A stretch of 64,000 nt of DNA, from positions 372,155 to 436,154 of the forward strand of contig NZ_CABJDN010000002.1 in assembly GCF_902364365.1 (NCBI RefSeq), in the 5' to 3' direction. Shown here one piece after another: positions 35,137 through 43,693 of this stretch. The translations under genes were made by a program, and so were the position numbers. The notes under the pieces were generated by a model. The model worked only from the letters and a program-made list of their open reading frames with translations. It was not told the origin of the DNA and did not search any database. Numbering within the stretch: the first letter of the stretch is position 1; each line of letters starts with the position of its first letter. Source of the stretch: Bacteroides intestinalis (GTDB lineage Bacteria; Bacteroidota; Bacteroidia; Bacteroidales; Bacteroidaceae).

Positions 35137-36279
35137 TTAGGGAATCGTTTTATTTTGAATACCCAACATATCTTCAAAATAATACAATAGTTTATCTCTG
35201 TGTGCTTCACAATTAATAAGATTAAATAATTGCATCAACCACTTTCTTGAAACTAATGAAGGCAACAGTTTTCTGCATTGAGCAGCACGTATCCATCGAT
35301 TTTGAATAGGTTCAAGATAAAACCCAACAATTTTCTTAGAACTTCCATAATACTTATCAGTACTCACCTTCAGCTTTGTAGCATCAGTAATAATTTCGTT
35401 TATCGATTTCAAAGATTGTTCAAAGGCATTTAAATCCAATAGTGTTACTGTTGGTTCTTCCTCGCATTGACTATACGGGATAATTCTAAAAGATATAGAT
35501 CGTTCAAATGAGATTTCAACCATATATCCATAATTCCACTTGTCATTTATACGAACAGGTTCTATATCAAAACAAAAATTCCCCAATCCATAGAAGATAG
35601 GTTTATCATGATATATCTCATAGCCACTGTAACAATGTTGATGATGATTTACCACTACATCCGCTCCAACATCGATAAAAAAACGATAGGTTTCTTGCAT
35701 ACGAGGGGAAGGCAACTGATAATGCTCATGACCACCATGTACAATTACTAACACATAGTCAGCTTTCTTACGAGCTTCCAGAATGCTATAATATTGCCTT
35801 ATAGGATTAAGCGGGTTAGCACCAGCTTTCATTTCTGTTGCAATAGAAAACTCATGTTCACAACAATTGATAATAGCAAGGAGCATACCTTTAATATTCT
35901 TATATAATATAGAGGATGATTCATTTATATCACTCCCAAACCCTACTGTATCTATCCCTGCTTGTTCAAGTAATAATTTCGTAACTTTACCATTGTAATC
36001 TTTTTGATCAAGAATATGATTATTTGCTAATGTAACACATTTAAATCCCGCATATTTAACTGCATCTATACTTTCTGGTTGCCCTTTTAAACAAGGTCCA
36101 TATTTATCAATTGGAGATTCATTTCCTTTTACTATAGGAAACTCAAAATTAACTATGCTATAATCTGCCGACTCTACTATAGGCTTTATATCATAAAACA
36201 ATCTATCAAATTCTTTCCTCTTTATACTTTCAGACACTCTATATCTATCACAAAAGTCGCCTGCTATTAATACTTTCAT
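35137..36279 (-). CDS. CapA family metallophosphatase-like capsule protein
   Basis: 380 aa, no signal peptide. PGA_cap/CapA motifs: IAGDFCDR, VNFEFPIV, LANNHILDQ, VIVHGGHEHYQLPSPRMQ and VVNHHQHCYSGYEIY followed by GLGNFCFD. CapA-like proteins work in poly-gamma-glutamate capsule assembly in Gram-positives; in Bacteroides loci they may modify or hydrolyse a phosphate group of the polymer. It overlaps its upstream gene by 4 bases. Confidence 0.83.
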   Translation of the reverse strand: MKVLIAGDFCDRYRVSESIKRKEFDRLFYDIKPIVESADYSIVNFEFPIVKGNESPIDKYGPCLKGQPESIDAVKYAGFKCVTLANNHILDQKDYNGKVTKLLLEQAGIDTVGFGSDINESSSILYKNIKGMLLAIINCCEHEFSIATEMKAGANPLNPIRQYYSILEARKKADYVLVIVHGGHEHYQLPSPRMQETYRFFIDVGADVVVNHHQHCYSGYEIYHDKPIFYGLGNFCFDIEPVRINDKWNYGYMVEISFERSISFRIIPYSQCEEEPTVTLLDLNAFEQSLKSINEIITDATKLKVSTDKYYGSSKKIVGFYLEPIQNRWIRAAQCRKLLPSLVSRKWLMQLFNLINCEAHRDKLLYYFEDMLGIQNKTIP

Positions 36280-37202
36280 TGGAATAATCTATTTATCAAA
36301 GACCTGAAATGCAAATATACTTTCATAGGAAAAGAAGGCCTTTGCCATGTTATTTTATACATCTTATTTTCAAACTTTATACTAGGCAAAGGAAAAGGAG
36401 GCTCATTTTTTATTGAATAGTATTCATCAGAATATATTGCTTTAGTATTAAATATACTAACTTCCTTTGATTTATTATGTGTACCGACTAAGCCTATATT
36501 ACTAACAAGTAACACTTTGGGATAAATGCACATCGCATTATTCATAAACATCATATAATGAAAAATGCCATCCCAGCATTTTGTTCTTCTCAAATTGTTC
36601 ACATTATCTTTTATGATTCTAATTCTGTCTTTACATTGTTTTTTTTCTGGGAATAAATACTTTATTTTATCAGATTTAAGAAAATCATCTATTTTAATCA
36701 AATCCCAATCAATCTTATTCCATCGATCTCTCCATGATGCCCATCCATAAATTTGAAACATATAAGAATATATATAATCATACCCTTCAGGATTGTAACT
36801 AATATAGTTATCTCCACTGATCATCCATACTTTTGTATCATCACGGAATTTTTCAATTAACTGATCACAAAAACTAAAAAAACCCATTGTAGGCACGCAA
36901 TCTTCTTCAAGTATAATACCTTGTTCTTCATTATCAAAAAGCCAAGTTATAGCTCCTCTTAACGAATCATAAACATTAACACATTCATCTCTAAACCAAA
37001 TATGTAATTCACAATTCCAATCAACTTCACTGATATAGGAGCGAATCTCTTCATTACGTTCTATTTCACCTTCTTTTTCAATTCTACCTTTATTGGAATA
37101 AAAATAAAGTTTGCTTGGTTGAGCTGCCCTTATGCTATCAAATGTCTTTCGAGCATAGTCTGGTCGTACAAAAGTTATGAATAAAACTGGAGTTTTTACC
37201 AC
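36276..37202 (-). CDS. GT-A glycosyltransferase, HlpA-like
   Basis: 308 aa if started at the GTG at 37202, five bases after the upstream stop; an ATG at 37259 would overlap the upstream gene by 53 bases and add a 19-residue tail. The body starts TPVLFITFVRPDYARKTFDS and carries GIILEEDCVPTMGFF, the metal-binding acidic motif, then QIYGWASWRDRW. It is like the nucleotide-diphospho-sugar transferases sometimes called hemolytic protein HlpA. Substrate unknown. Confidence 0.75.
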   Translation of the reverse strand: MVKTPVLFITFVRPDYARKTFDSIRAAQPSKLYFYSNKGRIEKEGEIERNEEIRSYISEVDWNCELHIWFRDECVNVYDSLRGAITWLFDNEEQGIILEEDCVPTMGFFSFCDQLIEKFRDDTKVWMISGDNYISYNPEGYDYIYSYMFQIYGWASWRDRWNKIDWDLIKIDDFLKSDKIKYLFPEKKQCKDRIRIIKDNVNNLRRTKCWDGIFHYMMFMNNAMCIYPKVLLVSNIGLVGTHNKSKEVSIFNTKAIYSDEYYSIKNEPPFPLPSIKFENKMYKITWQRPSFPMKVYLHFRSLINRLFQ

Positions 37203-37206
37203 TTCT

Positions 37207-38124
37207 CTAAATTTTAAAAATATCTTCAATTCTAGAATTAGGCAATTCTCCCAATTCATTTTTTATTTTATTCCCATCAATTCGCAAACTTTTTATATCG
37301 CCATCCCTACGAACTTCTTTGCCAAAATACTCATCTCGACATGGAACATGATATACAGCAAACAAACGTTCTATTAGATGTTTAATACTCAAAAATTCAC
37401 CACCTCCAATATTATAGATCCCTGATGGAATATTTTTATTAATTGCTTTATCTACCATCAGAATCATCTCTTCAAGAGTAATAAATTGACGAGTTTGCAA
37501 ACCTGCACTAAAACTCGGAGCTGATGGATTTTTACCTGCATTATAATCCTGAAGATATTGAAGAGTATAAGGAATAAGGCGCGTTCCTGGCTTCAAATCA
37601 TCTTCAGAAAACATATTAGGTAATATAAAGTGATAATAAACAAAATCTGATTTAAAATCATTCATATATCGCCCGTATAATCTTTTACTTAAACCATAGT
37701 CATTCGTAACCGAAAAAGCAGAACATACTACTTCTTTCTCAGTAAATGCTCTACCACATTCATTATTGAGACCTATCTCCATATATGACCCAAAAGAAAT
37801 ATACTTACCTTTATATCCTCTCTTTTTCAACTGCAAAGTTATCTCAATTGGAACATTCACATTTAGTGCATACATCAATGAGGAATCTGTTTTCAATGCA
37901 GCTTGTACTCCCGCTCCAGATGCATAAATAATAATGTCAGATAAAAGGAGGGCATCATACTTAAGTTCATCTGTTAGCAAATTTACTCGATAGAAGTTAT
38001 TATATGTATAGCCTTTAGGTACATCAAGTCCATAAACATCGACTTGACATCCTTTCTTAACAAAAAAGTATTTTGTAAGAGCAACAGATAACATTCCGTT
38101 AGTTCCTATAATTGAAATTATCAT
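37207..38124 (-). CDS. NAD-dependent epimerase/dehydratase (SDR), likely CDP-sugar reductase
   Basis: 305 aa extended SDR. Nucleotide loop IGTNGMLSVALTK (an unusual G-x-N-G-M), active site FGSYMEIGLN and then YGLSKRLYG (YxxxK). It resembles 4-ketoreductases of 6-deoxy sugar pathways. It lies just after the CDP-glucose cassette (rfbF, cupin, rfbG), so I infer that it reduces the CDP-4-keto-6-deoxy sugar. The next gene starts before or just at its stop. Confidence 0.8.
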   Translation of the reverse strand: MIISIIGTNGMLSVALTKYFFVKKGCQVDVYGLDVPKGYTYNNFYRVNLLTDELKYDALLLSDIIIYASGAGVQAALKTDSSLMYALNVNVPIEITLQLKKRGYKGKYISFGSYMEIGLNNECGRAFTEKEVVCSAFSVTNDYGLSKRLYGRYMNDFKSDFVYYHFILPNMFSEDDLKPGTRLIPYTLQYLQDYNAGKNPSAPSFSAGLQTRQFITLEEMILMVDKAINKNIPSGIYNIGGGEFLSIKHLIERLFAVYHVPCRDEYFGKEVRRDGDIKSLRIDGNKIKNELGELPNSRIEDIFKI

Positions 38125-38127
38125 ATT

Positions 38128-38415
38128 CTATTTATGTTCACCAATTAAAATTGAGTCAATTCTTTTTACGACAGGGATAAGCAAGCAGGAAATAAATAAA
38201 ACTATTGAACCATACAGTATCGCTTCTATTTCTGGATAATTCTGAATACTGAATGGTAATAGCTTAAATAACAGGGACGATGCAATTACTAAAGCAAAAG
38301 CATAAATAGACAATAGTGAATTATCAAGAATAATCGCTAGCATAAGCGTAGATACACAAAATACTAATGCAGTCATTATAAATAGTGAATAACTACCATA
38401 TTGAAATAATGACAT
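38128..38415 (-). CDS. Small integral membrane protein, 95 aa
   Basis: Three predicted membrane helices (residues about 10-30, 35-52, 67-84) and a basic end. Not recognised. The same frame stays open upstream almost to the rfbG stop (38519) without an ATG/GTG/TTG, so either the true start is atypical or the extension is chance; MSLFQYG at 38415 is the only standard start. It sits between rfbG and the SDR. Confidence 0.55.
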   Translation of the reverse strand: MSLFQYGSYSLFIMTALVFCVSTLMLAIILDNSLLSIYAFALVIASSLLFKLLPFSIQNYPEIEAILYGSIVLFISCLLIPVVKRIDSILIGEHK

Positions 38416-38518
38416 CGCAATAAGAGACTTATCGCCGCTATTTAAGTTGAATAAAATACACCCTAATAAATTGCAAAGAATTTTGCTGTATCTATAAACG
38501 TTATTCGCTTTTAAGTCA

Positions 38519-39598
38519 TTACCTACCTATAAATTTATCTATTTCTTCTACACAAAGGTTATAAACATCTTCTGTTTTATACCTCTTATACCAGTCTGCA
38601 ACAAGAGCAATACACTGCTGCATATTCAATCTTGGTTTCCATCCCAAACGAGTTTTAACTTTATTTATGTCAAGTGTCAACAAATTCGCCTCATGAACAG
38701 CATTCAAATCTGATGAATCTTTCAGCACACCAAATTCGAAATTTTTTACAAGCTCTGTAACAACTTCCCAAACAGTTGAAACTGAATCATTCTCCGGCCC
38801 AAAATTCCAACCTTCACAATACTCAGTAGGATAATTCCACATTTTTTGAGCAAGCATCATATAGCCAGAAAGAGGTTCCAATACATGTTCCCAAGGACGA
38901 ACAGCCTTTGGAGAACGAATATTAATTACCTTACCCGCTTCCAATGCACGAATGCAATCAGGAATAATGCGATCTTTTGCCCAATCACCACCACCGATAA
39001 CATTACCAGCTCTTACAGAGGCAATGCTAACAGCATGCTTTTTGCCATAATCAATTGGATTAAAAAAGCTACGGCGCCAAGATTGGATAGCGATCTCACA
39101 TGCTCCCTTTGATGAAGAGTACGGATCATATCCCCCAAATGGATCAGTCTCTTTATAGCCTTGTATTTGCTCCTTGTTGTCATAACACTTATCAGTGGTA
39201 ATCATCACACCTACTTTAACACTCTTTGTAACACGAATAGCTTCCATTATATGAATGGTCCCCATAACATTCACTTCGTAAGTGTCCACAGGCTGTTCAT
39301 AACTTAAACGAACCAAAGGTTGAGCTGCAAGGTGAAACACTATTTCCGGCTGATATTTAATAAAAATTTCTTTCATCCTTTGACCATCACGAATATCCGC
39401 CCTTATATCAGCTTTTATTCTACGACCTATACCTGAAAGGACAAAATTGTCTTTTTCTGAATAAGAGTCAAGTGAAAGCCCTACCACTTCTGCTCCCTGC
39501 TCATGAAGCCAAATAGAAAGCCACGACCCCTTAAAACCCGTATGACCAGTAACTAGGACTTTCTTACCTTTATAGAAATTATTGAAAATATCTATCAT
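38519..39598 (-). CDS. rfbG: CDP-glucose 4,6-dehydratase
   Basis: 359 aa, standard length. It forms CDP-4-keto-6-deoxyglucose. SDR motifs TGHTGFKGSWLSIWL, FHLAAQPLVRLSYEQPV, TTDKCYDNKEQ and the active-site region YDPYSSSKGACE, all typical of RfbG. It works right after RfbF (40012). No RfbH-type 3-dehydratase is present, so the product should keep its 3-hydroxyl. Confidence 0.94.
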   Translation of the reverse strand: MIDIFNNFYKGKKVLVTGHTGFKGSWLSIWLHEQGAEVVGLSLDSYSEKDNFVLSGIGRRIKADIRADIRDGQRMKEIFIKYQPEIVFHLAAQPLVRLSYEQPVDTYEVNVMGTIHIMEAIRVTKSVKVGVMITTDKCYDNKEQIQGYKETDPFGGYDPYSSSKGACEIAIQSWRRSFFNPIDYGKKHAVSIASVRAGNVIGGGDWAKDRIIPDCIRALEAGKVINIRSPKAVRPWEHVLEPLSGYMMLAQKMWNYPTEYCEGWNFGPENDSVSTVWEVVTELVKNFEFGVLKDSSDLNAVHEANLLTLDINKVKTRLGWKPRLNMQQCIALVADWYKRYKTEDVYNLCVEEIDKFIGR

Positions 39599-39600
39599 AA

Positions 39601-40008
39601 TTATTCTATTGTATAAGCTATTGTATCAGAAGGGTCATAAAGCTTGTCTGTATATGCAAGCAAAATAAAGTCTTCATCACTATTATTTAGCACTATATGA
39701 GCAACATTATTAGGAATAAAGACTGTGATAGCTTTTTCAAGAGACATTTCTATATCCAATTTTTCACCTGTGTTAATGTCTTCAAGTTTCAATATTGCAC
39801 GCCCTTCAATAATAGTAAACCATTCCACTGCCTCAGGATGATAGTGGCCTCCCCTCGCTTGTCCTGATTTAGCCATCGTCAGATAAATTTCACCAGTATG
39901 GGAAGGAATACCTTTTTCTGTACCAGTAATAGCCTTTAAGAACCACCCTCGATTATCTGTTATGAAACATCTATTAATAATTGTAACTCTTTCTACAAGT
40001 GATGCCAT
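39601..40008 (-). CDS. Cupin (WxcM/FdtA-like) sugar-nucleotide isomerase
   Basis: 135 aa single cupin. The metal-binding-like GGHYHPEAVEWFTIIEG is at about residues 53-69, and PNNVAHIVLN near residue 99 completes the second cupin block. The family includes 3,4-ketoisomerases and C3/C5 epimerases of dTDP sugars. Standing between rfbF and rfbG (3-base gaps) it should act on CDP-4-keto-6-deoxyglucose, an unusual substrate for this type. Confidence 0.8.
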   Translation of the reverse strand: MASLVERVTIINRCFITDNRGWFLKAITGTEKGIPSHTGEIYLTMAKSGQARGGHYHPEAVEWFTIIEGRAILKLEDINTGEKLDIEMSLEKAITVFIPNNVAHIVLNNSDEDFILLAYTDKLYDPSDTIAYTIE

Positions 40009-40011
40009 ATT

Positions 40012-40836
40012 CTATCCGATAATTAATTTATTCTTGTATTCTAGATTTGGCACCTGACGATCCCATTTTTTCCAAGGAGCTTTATCCTCAGCAAGGAGCT
40101 TCTCCAACATATTCTTTTCACGAATATTATCCATACATTGCCAGAAGCCAGTATGTACATATGACATCAACTCCCCCTTCTCTGCCAACTTAGCAAGTAC
40201 AGTCTTTTCAAAAACACAAGTATCATCTGTAAGATAATCAAAAATATCAGGCTGAAGAACCATATAACCTGCATTAATGGGGGTACCATCACTGATATTC
40301 TTCTCACGGAATGATCGAACTGCATTATCTCCATCAATATCAAGAACACCTTTCTCTTGGGACATTTTCACTGCTGTAAGAGTTGCCACTTTACCATGTA
40401 ATTTATGGAATTCAACAAGTTTAGTGATATCCACGTCACAAACACCATCTCCATAAGTCATCAAGAATGGTTCATCACCTACATATTTCTGAATACGTTT
40501 AATACGTCCTCCCGTCATGGTATTATAACCAGTATCTACAACTGTAACTTTCCAAGGCTCCAAACTGCTCTGAAGAACAGTTATTTCATTCTTACCATTT
40601 CGAAAATCAAAGCTAACATCTGAATTGTATAAAAAGTAGTTTCCAAACCATTCTTTAATATACTCTTGTTTATAACCTGCACAAATGATAAAATCAGTAT
40701 ATTCATAATGTGCATATTCTTTCATTATATGCCAAAGAATTGGCATTCCACCAATCTCAATCATTGGTTTAGGCTTAAATTGACTTTCTTCACTAATACG
40801 TGAGCCAAAGCCACCAGCTAAAAGAACTACTTTCAT
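40012..40836 (-). CDS. rfbF: Glucose-1-phosphate cytidylyltransferase
   Basis: 274 aa, standard length. Makes CDP-glucose from CTP and glucose 1-phosphate. N-terminal LLAGGFGSRISEESQFKPK is the nucleotidyltransferase signature, followed by PMIEIGGMPILWHIMK, and later GDGVCDVDI holds the metal Asp. The short CDP cassette is rfbF, cupin, rfbG, with an SDR two genes on. It overlaps the wzx gene by 4 bases. Confidence 0.94.
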   Translation of the reverse strand: MKVVLLAGGFGSRISEESQFKPKPMIEIGGMPILWHIMKEYAHYEYTDFIICAGYKQEYIKEWFGNYFLYNSDVSFDFRNGKNEITVLQSSLEPWKVTVVDTGYNTMTGGRIKRIQKYVGDEPFLMTYGDGVCDVDITKLVEFHKLHGKVATLTAVKMSQEKGVLDIDGDNAVRSFREKNISDGTPINAGYMVLQPDIFDYLTDDTCVFEKTVLAKLAEKGELMSYVHTGFWQCMDNIREKNMLEKLLAEDKAPWKKWDRQVPNLEYKNKLIIG

Positions 40837-42377
40837 AATCTACTTTTTACCTTATGGACCACTGTTTTATTTATTATATTTATCATTATCATTTTTTCAT
40901 CTTTTGTAACACCAAAAAAATAAATAGAAATACATGTCCACAAACTAGCAATAACCATGTAAAGAAATGTAGCTATGATAGCATGAGGGAACAGCATCTT
41001 TAATAAGAGAAGAGGTAAAAATGCAAATGCTGTTGAAAGAAAAGATGGTACCAAAGTACGTTTTACATATTCCTTCATCTTAAAAGAAGTAAGTTCTATC
41101 ATAATGTATAGTTGAAACACGAGCGTCACTACTGTGAGGAATAACATTACGACTACATTAATATATGGCGGTAATCCAAATTCATAAAGAATAAAGATAA
41201 TAGGGAGAAGAGCTAAATTAATCAAACTATAGCCTATTTGATTCTTTTTGACTTTACCCGTAGCCTGAATTGTAGCATCAAATCCAGCACCTAGATTAGA
41301 AAACATTCCATTTACTAACATGAAATTAATAAATATCATTGTAAATTCCGGTGGATCACCCAACCAAATAATCAACAAGTCATCCATACATAATAATAAT
41401 GGTATGGCTATTATATTCATACATAAATAAGAATAACGCGACATTGCATAAACTAATGTTAATGATCGACTTTCATCTCCCAAGCTTTGGCTCTTCATGA
41501 TTTGAGGTATGGCTGCTTGACGGAGAGTAGTTGTAAATTGACTCACCGCATTACTAACTTGGGAAGCTAATCCAAAAGCAGCATTTAGAATAGTGCCAAA
41601 AAAATAATTAATAATCATAGCTGCGCCCTGCAATTTACCCATTACAGCCACTGTTCCCAACGACATCCACCAAGCAAACCCAAGTACAGCTTTATAATCA
41701 TCAATATTTTTATTAAAGTTCCATTTAACCACAGCTGCATCCTTAATTCTACAATATATTTGATAGGCAATTGGTGACAACAACTGTATTAAAGCAAGAA
41801 TTATCGCATAAATACGGAGTCTATTTCCATCCATATACATCAGGAGTACTATAAGTAATAATTTTGTAATTGCACTCAAAGAGTCAACTACAGACATATA
41901 TAAAAATTTCTCCCTCGCAATAATCAATCCATTCATTGGAACTGTAATAACTACAAAAGCCGTTGTCAACAAACTTAAGTGAAGTACAAATAATGCATCA
42001 GGAATCTTAGAAGGATCTATATTTAAATAATTATTAACATAAAAAACGCCTAATGTCTCACCAATAATCAACAAGAAAACTGCCAAAATTAGGTGAATAA
42101 TGAATATTGTATTATAGACTCTATTAGGGGCGCCCTCTTCTTTTCCTAACTCTACAGTCATATAACGGTAAGATGTTGCTACCATAGTAGTGCTTAAGGT
42201 GTTTAACATAGCAACAACACCACCAACCACATTATAAAGCCCATAGTCACTGGCTCCTAATGCGTCCAATATGAGGCGTGATGTCACAAAACTGATGGCA
42301 ATATTAATAATCAGTTTTATATATAGAACTGTTGTATTTAAAACTATTTTTTTATTATTTAAGGAATTATCAGACAT
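40833..42377 (-). CDS. wzx: Wzx-type repeat-unit flippase (MATE/MVF-like)
   Basis: 514 aa from the ATG at 42377 (MSDNSLNNKK); the open frame to 42398 is an unneeded seven residues. About 12-14 membrane segments. The start IVLNTTVLYIKLIINIAISFVTSRL, LGASDYGLYNVVGGV and then alternating loops and helices match polysaccharide flippases of the oligosaccharidyl-lipid exporter family. It moves undecaprenyl-linked repeat units across the inner membrane. Confidence 0.88.
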   Translation of the reverse strand: MSDNSLNNKKIVLNTTVLYIKLIINIAISFVTSRLILDALGASDYGLYNVVGGVVAMLNTLSTTMVATSYRYMTVELGKEEGAPNRVYNTIFIIHLILAVFLLIIGETLGVFYVNNYLNIDPSKIPDALFVLHLSLLTTAFVVITVPMNGLIIAREKFLYMSVVDSLSAITKLLLIVLLMYMDGNRLRIYAIILALIQLLSPIAYQIYCRIKDAAVVKWNFNKNIDDYKAVLGFAWWMSLGTVAVMGKLQGAAMIINYFFGTILNAAFGLASQVSNAVSQFTTTLRQAAIPQIMKSQSLGDESRSLTLVYAMSRYSYLCMNIIAIPLLLCMDDLLIIWLGDPPEFTMIFINFMLVNGMFSNLGAGFDATIQATGKVKKNQIGYSLINLALLPIIFILYEFGLPPYINVVVMLFLTVVTLVFQLYIMIELTSFKMKEYVKRTLVPSFLSTAFAFLPLLLLKMLFPHAIIATFLYMVIASLWTCISIYFFGVTKDEKMIMINIINKTVVHKVKSRL

Positions 42378-42379
42378 TA

Positions 42380-42499
42380 TTACTTCCCATTTATGCACTG
42401 TTGTCGAAAGTAGCCAAATCCATCATCAACCTTATGCAGCCAAGAATCTTTATTTCGTAAAAATTTAAGTGTAGAATGAAAATTCTTTGGTTTGGCCAT
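42380..42499 (-). CDS. Possible 39-aa small protein or gene relic upstream of wzx
   Basis: ATG at 42499 and TAA at 42382-42380 on the reverse strand, reading MAKPKNFHSTLKFLR then NKDSWLHKVDDGFGYFRQQ. It fills most of the 110-base gap between fnlC and wzx and its stop is two bases before the wzx start. It could be the end of a deleted gene or a leader peptide. I do not recognise it. Confidence 0.3.
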   Translation of the reverse strand: MAKPKNFHSTLKFLRNKDSWLHKVDDGFGYFRQQCINGK

Positions 42500-42508
42500 T
42501 TTACCTCT

Positions 42509-43687
42509 CTAACTTTTAGTTGCCCACTGTTCCTTTCTCCAAACCATTTTATCCACCACTCCCGTATAACTCTGAATAAGCTTCACAATCTTAGTCGATA
42601 CATTCTCATCAGTGTAATTCGGTACCGGTAATCCATTATCACCATTCTTCACCATCTCAACAGCTGTACCCACTGCCTGCAAGAGATTGTATTCATCAAT
42701 ACCCGCAAGAATAAAACATCCCTTATCAAGCGCTTCAGGCCTCTCTGTAGAGGTACGGATACAAACCGCCGGAAAACTATGTCCTACAGAAGTAAAGAAA
42801 GAACTTTCCTCAGGCAATGTACCAGAATCGGACACTACTGCAAAAGCATGCATCTGGAGACAATTATAGTCATGAAAGCCAAGAGGCTCATGCTGAATAA
42901 CGCGAGGATCAAGCTTAAAGCCACTGGCAGCCAGTCTATTCCTTGAACGCGGATGACAGCTATAGAGGATTGGCATATCGTACTTCACTGCCATCCTGTT
43001 GATAGCCGTAAAAAGGGAGGTAAAGTTCTTCTCCGTGTCGATATTCTCTTCACGATGAGCGGAAAGAAGAATATATTTTCCTTTCTCCAATCCAAGTCTT
43101 TTATGGATATCAGATGTCTCAATCTCAACAAGATTTTCATGAAGCACTTCAGCCATGGGGGAACCACTGACATAAGTACGCTGGGGAGCTACACTACTCG
43201 CATTAAGATAACGTCTCGCATGTTCACTGTAACAGATATTGACATCAGAAATAATATCAACAATTTTTCTATTGGTTTCTTCAGGAAGGCATTCATCAAA
43301 ACAGCGATTACCGGCTTCCATATGAAAAATAGGAATATGGAGACGTTTGGCTCCAATCACAGAAAGACAACTGTTGGTGTCCCCCAAGACAAGAACCGCA
43401 TCAGGTTTGAGTTCGACCATGAGCTTATAGCTTTTGCCAATAATGTTGCCCATGGTAGCACCAAGGTCATCCCCCACGGCCTCCATATAAACGTCAGGAT
43501 CAGCAAGCTTGAGGTCTTTGAAAAAGACACCATTAAGATTATAGTCATAGTTCTGCCCCGTATGGGCAAGGATAACATCAAAATACTTTCTGCACTTATT
43601 GATGACGGCAGCCAAGCGGATTATTTCAGGACGTGTGCCTACAATGATGAGAAGCTTAAGCCTGCCATTATTCTTAAATGATACCAT
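42509..43687 (-). CDS. fnlC: UDP-N-acetyl-hexosamine 2-epimerase of the UDP-L-FucNAc pathway
   Basis: 392 aa, non-hydrolysing 2-epimerase type. LLIIVGTRPEIIRLAAVI at the N-terminus; GDTNSCLSVIGAKR, FHMEAGNRCFDECLPEETNR and LLSAHREENIDTEKN are family signatures. Third step in the FnlA-FnlB-FnlC set (CapE-F-G), giving UDP-N-acetyl-L-fucosamine. Its place directly after fnlA and fnlB separates it from the GlcNAc-to-ManNAc type (wecB). Confidence 0.9.
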   Translation of the reverse strand: MVSFKNNGRLKLLIIVGTRPEIIRLAAVINKCRKYFDVILAHTGQNYDYNLNGVFFKDLKLADPDVYMEAVGDDLGATMGNIIGKSYKLMVELKPDAVLVLGDTNSCLSVIGAKRLHIPIFHMEAGNRCFDECLPEETNRKIVDIISDVNICYSEHARRYLNASSVAPQRTYVSGSPMAEVLHENLVEIETSDIHKRLGLEKGKYILLSAHREENIDTEKNFTSLFTAINRMAVKYDMPILYSCHPRSRNRLAASGFKLDPRVIQHEPLGFHDYNCLQMHAFAVVSDSGTLPEESSFFTSVGHSFPAVCIRTSTERPEALDKGCFILAGIDEYNLLQAVGTAVEMVKNGDNGLPVPNYTDENVSTKIVKLIQSYTGVVDKMVWRKEQWATKS

Positions 43688-43693
43688 ATATTT

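Noticed and set aside
42953..43681. 242-aa + strand ORF opposite fnlC
   Set aside because: Antisense shadow of a well-conserved gene; no family features.
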